Shown piece after piece: positions 21,684 through 24,484 of a stretch of 24,484 bases of DNA. The translations under genes and the position numbers were made by a program. This stretch comes from CAZSWR01 sp964610885 (lineage in GTDB: Bacteria; Bacteroidota; Ignavibacteria; Kapaibacteriales; UBA2268): positions 1 to 24,484 of the forward strand of contig CAZSWR010000058.1 in assembly GCA_964610885.1 (NCBI GenBank), written 5' to 3'. The notes under the pieces are model-generated. The model saw nothing but the letters and a program-made list of their open reading frames with translations. It was not told the DNA's origin and did not search any database. How positions within the stretch are numbered: the first letter of the stretch is position 1; the number at the start of each line of letters is the position of its first letter.

Positions 21684-23759
21684 CTACCGCGATATAATAA
21701 ACTTCATGGAGACCTCTTCACCATCTCGTCTTGCTCTGAGCAGGTATAAGCCCGAAGGAAGCAATGAAATATCAATCGATAGCCTGTTCGAATAATTAAG
21801 CTCAGACATTTCCGTACGCATCACCTCGTTGCCGAGCATCCCCAGAATTCTCAGGTTCGACAGGGTTCCCGCGGGACTCGAAACAATCAATTCGTTGCAA
21901 CCGTTGGCGGTGAAAACGGAAAAATCGGAGGCCTCGGAGCTACCCACGCTTGTCGTGATTGTGTCCGGCGGGGCGAGTACCGAATCGGGAGTGTATCGTA
22001 GTATAGTGTGATAACTGCCATAAGCCATGCCTGTTAAGTCTTGGTTCATATTCAGGCTAACTATATTGCGTGAGGTCGGCGTTGCCTGTTGGTGCCAAGT
22101 GTGGCCGCTGTTGGTGCTGACGAAAATTGATCCTTGTAGGCCGGCCACCCATCCTGTGTCTTTGTTAACGAAATCGACATGAAAGAGCGAAGGCATGCCG
22201 GGGATTGTGTCGGTCGTCCACGAGTATCCGCCGTCGCATGTGCGAGCCACCAAACCAATTTCGCCCACTGCCCAGCCGTGCATCGGATCGACGAATTGTA
22301 TGGCTTGGTAGTAATCTGTAGTTTGGGTGGGCAATATGCTCCACGTGGCGCCAGTATCTTCGGAGAAAAGGACTCTACCGAAACCTCCAGCGGCCCAAAC
22401 GTGATTCCGATCGAGAGCAAAGAATGAATTCAAACGATGAAGACTTATATTTGTGTTTACGCATTTCCACGTTTTGCATCCGTCGGTTGTCCGATAGATA
22501 CGTCCGGCAGTGCTTGCGACGATTCCGGTATCTTTCGAGAAGAACAAGAACGCACCGAATGTAGTATTTTCTTCGTCGATTTGGAATGTCTCCCAATTCG
22601 ATCCGCCATCGGTTGTTTTATAAATCACTCCAACCTCGTCGGCGACGAACCCGATACTATCGGATACAAACGATAGGTTAGTTATATAGTTTGCAGTAGA
22701 AGTGTACACCGGGAACCAATTCAATCCGCCATCGGTCGAATGAGTAATTTCAAGGCTGCCGATGCTCCAAACGTGCAACGAGTCTATGAACTGTACTTTG
22801 CTGAAATTGCAATAGACTGAGTATTGCCGGCAAGTCCATGATTCGCCCATATCACTTGACTCGAATATTCCTCCGCTTTCGCCGACCATATAGATTGAAT
22901 TTGCGCCAGTCCATCCGGCACCATAACTAATCCCAATCAGCCCCTTGTTCTGCGGTTCGATCCAGCTTTCGCCTGCATTGGTTGTGTATGCCTTGATACC
23001 TTTTGCGTACGAAATGAACCATTTCGATTCATCGATTTTATGAATTGCAGTTGGCGTTATTGTCTTCGTTGGTATATACAAATCGGTCCAATTCGCACCG
23101 AAATCCGTAGATTTCTGTACGCTTCCGTCGCCAAGCATGGCGATGATTGCATTATTTCCCTGGCAGAAGAGCATTTGAATATCACACTTCTTCAAAAATG
23201 ACCAAGTCTGGCCCCAATCGGTCGATCTAAAAATATCATACATCGAAGCAATGATTATTGAATCTGCTCCAATCTTTGCAAATGAAGAAATTCTGATTTC
23301 TGGAAGTAATATTTGCCTCCACGTTTCGCCATAATCCTCCGATTCATATATGCCACTTTTATCGAATGCTGTCCCTCGGCCATTGGCAGAGAATTGAATT
23401 GTATAGGCATCGCTGTACTCCAGCGAATCGACAAAGAGTGTATCCCAATTAACGCCGCCGTTGAAGGAACGAAATACGGAGCTTTCGCCGTTGGCCCAAA
23501 GAGTATCTGGATTGAGCACGAATACTTTGTGGATATACTTATTACCATTCCTCTTGAACACTGTTTTCCAGTTCTTGCCTCCGTCGGTGGTTTTCTTGAT
23601 GTTTCCCAATCCGGTCATATAGCCCACTCGGTCGTTTGCAAATGATATCGAACAAAGTGTATTGTAAGAACCCGATTCGTTTGCCAGCTTCCATTCGGCT
23701 TGGCAAAAGCTTACAACACAAATCATTAATACAATCGAAAGTAGAATACAATTCTTCAT
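21684..23759 (-). CDS. Secreted YCF48/BNR-repeat beta-propeller protein with T9SS sorting domain
   Basis: The 691-residue protein has a signal peptide (MKNCILLSIVLMICVVSFCQA) preceded by GAGG. Thirteen Asp-box (BNR) motifs of the S/T-x-D-x-G-x-x-W type follow along the chain, for example TTDGGKNW, STDWGQTW, STDGGLNW and TTDGGSNW; one has Cys for the central Gly (TTDGCKTW). Together they suggest one or two beta-propellers like the YCF48/Hcf136 group. The last 80 residues look like a T9SS type A domain (RILGMLGNEV ... LLPSGLYLLRARRDGEE). It lacks sialidase catalytic arginines that I can place, so binding or structural surface function is more likely than enzymatic. Repeat-family copies flank it on both sides. 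Confidence 0.87.
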   Translation of the reverse strand: MKNCILLSIVLMICVVSFCQAEWKLANESGSYNTLCSISFANDRVGYMTGLGNIKKTTDGGKNWKTVFKRNGNKYIHKVFVLNPDTLWANGESSVFRSFNGGVNWDTLFVDSLEYSDAYTIQFSANGRGTAFDKSGIYESEDYGETWRQILLPEIRISSFAKIGADSIIIASMYDIFRSTDWGQTWSFLKKCDIQMLFCQGNNAIIAMLGDGSVQKSTDFGANWTDLYIPTKTITPTAIHKIDESKWFISYAKGIKAYTTNAGESWIEPQNKGLIGISYGAGWTGANSIYMVGESGGIFESSDMGESWTCRQYSVYCNFSKVQFIDSLHVWSIGSLEITHSTDGGLNWFPVYTSTANYITNLSFVSDSIGFVADEVGVIYKTTDGGSNWETFQIDEENTTFGAFLFFSKDTGIVASTAGRIYRTTDGCKTWKCVNTNISLHRLNSFFALDRNHVWAAGGFGRVLFSEDTGATWSILPTQTTDYYQAIQFVDPMHGWAVGEIGLVARTCDGGYSWTTDTIPGMPSLFHVDFVNKDTGWVAGLQGSIFVSTNSGHTWHQQATPTSRNIVSLNMNQDLTGMAYGSYHTILRYTPDSVLAPPDTITTSVGSSEASDFSVFTANGCNELIVSSPAGTLSNLRILGMLGNEVMRTEMSELNYSNRLSIDISLLPSGLYLLRARRDGEEVSMKFIISR

Positions 23760-24299
23760 TTTCGCCTCTTCTGTGATATTGACAAAGTAACTTGCTGCTT
23801 AAAGTGGACAATAGTATATGCGAATATTTTGCAATAGGTTTCAGTTACAATCGAAAAACTTTCTTTCGATTCGTTGCATATTCGTATGATACTAACAAAT
23901 ATAACACATAATTCGATGATTTCGTACAAATCATTAGTAAATAATTATGAACAAGTAGGGGATGGTGATGTTACAGTCCAATATCCACAATGAACATACT
24001 CAAAAAGGTTGGGGCTGTTTTTACCGCTCGCGCGGTATCATCCGTAAGATACTCTACCAATCTGATTGCCTTATTCCCTTCAAAATAAATAAGATAATAA
24101 GGTTATTTTAATATTTTATATTCTCTGGGCTATCAAAGTATGGACGATGATAAGTTTTATTTATGTAGAATAAAAATATCACATTGATATAAAACAATAT
24201 TCTCGCGAATTGGGATGTGCAGTTCTTTCTGGCGGGATCCAAGGGAAATGGTACTGCATACCGCGCCCCTACAACATTAGGTGTGATGTTTGAATTGAA

Positions 24300-24330
24300 G
24301 ATGTGCCATACTTCGGAAGTGTGGCACATC
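24300..24330. repeat. 15-pair hairpin with triloop
   Basis: Bases 24300-24313 pair with 24317-24330 (13 Watson-Crick pairs and one T-G pair) around cgg. The arms end in gatgtgcca/tggcacatc, and the adjoining repeat unit also ends gcacatc, so the hairpin seems part of the repeat cluster. No T-run follows, so a simple terminator is unlikely. Confidence 0.65.
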
Positions 24331-24407
24331 TTACAAGTAGCAATTTACAAGTAGAAGAGTTGACTTGTACCTTTTACCTTTCCACTTGCAACTATTATTA
24401 GCACATC
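24331..24407. repeat. Dispersed repeat, copy 2
   Basis: Begins with acaagtagcaattt-type units, then 24351-24407 matches 21584-21640 at 52 of 57 positions. It lies on the far side of the BNR protein gene in the same orientation as copy 1, so the two form a 2.8-kb-apart direct repeat bracketing that gene. Confidence 0.7.
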
Positions 24408-24426
24408 TTCACGTCATTCAATCCTC

Positions 24427-24484
24427 GGGCGGGTTTGGAACCCGCCCCTACACTTCTTTCCACTTGCAACTATTATTAGCACAT
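24427..24484. repeat. GC-rich hairpin and third dispersed-repeat copy (cut by window end)
   Basis: 24427-24447 forms a 9-bp perfect stem (gggcgggtt/aacccgccc, loop tgg) related to 21501-21529. It is followed by 24456-24484, which is identical over 29 bases to 24378-24406 and runs off the window. The pairing of GC hairpin plus repeat unit is thus seen twice. Confidence 0.65.

Larger units (their letters stand above)
23760..24484. other. 725-base gene-free, repeat-rich region
   Basis: No convincing gene lies here. It contains the upstream region of the BNR protein gene, where no full TAnnTTTG box is seen, a small TACCGC/GCGGTA hairpin (24022-24037), a long hairpin at 24300-24330 and two copies of the dispersed repeat. 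A decayed gcccctac fragment at 24265-24272 may be a third relic of the GC-rich hairpin. Confidence 0.6.

Noticed and set aside
24108..24329. 73-codon minus-strand open frame near the right edge
   Set aside because: It overlaps the 15-pair hairpin and repeat debris, has no ribosome-binding site and no recognisable protein features.

Overview
The window looks like chromosomal DNA from a member of the Bacteroidota/Chlorobiota-Ignavibacteria-Kapabacteria branch (FCB group). Three proteins end in type IX secretion (T9SS type A) sorting domains. Several genes are preceded by TAnnTTTG boxes, the Bacteroidota-type -7 element, and thymidylate is made by the flavin-dependent ThyX. MutL carries the endonuclease motif expected where MutH is absent. 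The genus cannot be fixed from sequence alone.

Left region (33-5778): an AT-rich integrated element of about 5.75 kb, bounded by a 23-bp direct repeat. All six of its genes are on the minus strand, in two groups. Nearest the right end are a tyrosine recombinase and a coiled-coil protein, closed by a terminator. After these come an excisionase-like HTH protein, a 145-residue unknown, a filamentous-phage gpII/X-type replication initiator, and a small HTH protein with its own terminator. I see no structural, packaging, relaxase or cargo genes. The non-coding DNA holds short direct repeats, two long inverted repeats around the rep gene, and 17-bp repeats near both ends that look like integrase arm sites. 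The right end also carries a promoter/terminator pair that could make a short RNA. This element is the most interesting part of the window.

Core chromosome (5779-12107): an isolated nuoC with its own promoter and terminator, then mutL, then a very large secreted zinc metallopeptidase (propeptide, HEYGH active site, T9SS domain). All are on the minus strand.

Envelope and secretion region (12108-18373, plus strand): a small exported protein with a lysine tail, a T9SS-sorted protein of unknown function, and a YbhN/AglD-type membrane protein. These are followed by an outer-membrane protein with an N-terminal barrel and two OmpA-like peptidoglycan-binding domains, then a cysteine-containing exported protein.

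Right region (18473-24484): a cupin (minus) diverging from thyX (plus), then a tandem pair of diverged exported LolA-like paralogues (plus). Next is a T9SS-sorted YCF48/BNR repeat protein (minus), flanked on both sides by copies of one dispersed repeat family (57-bp unit plus GC-rich hairpin). The last 725 bases are gene-free and rich in repeats.
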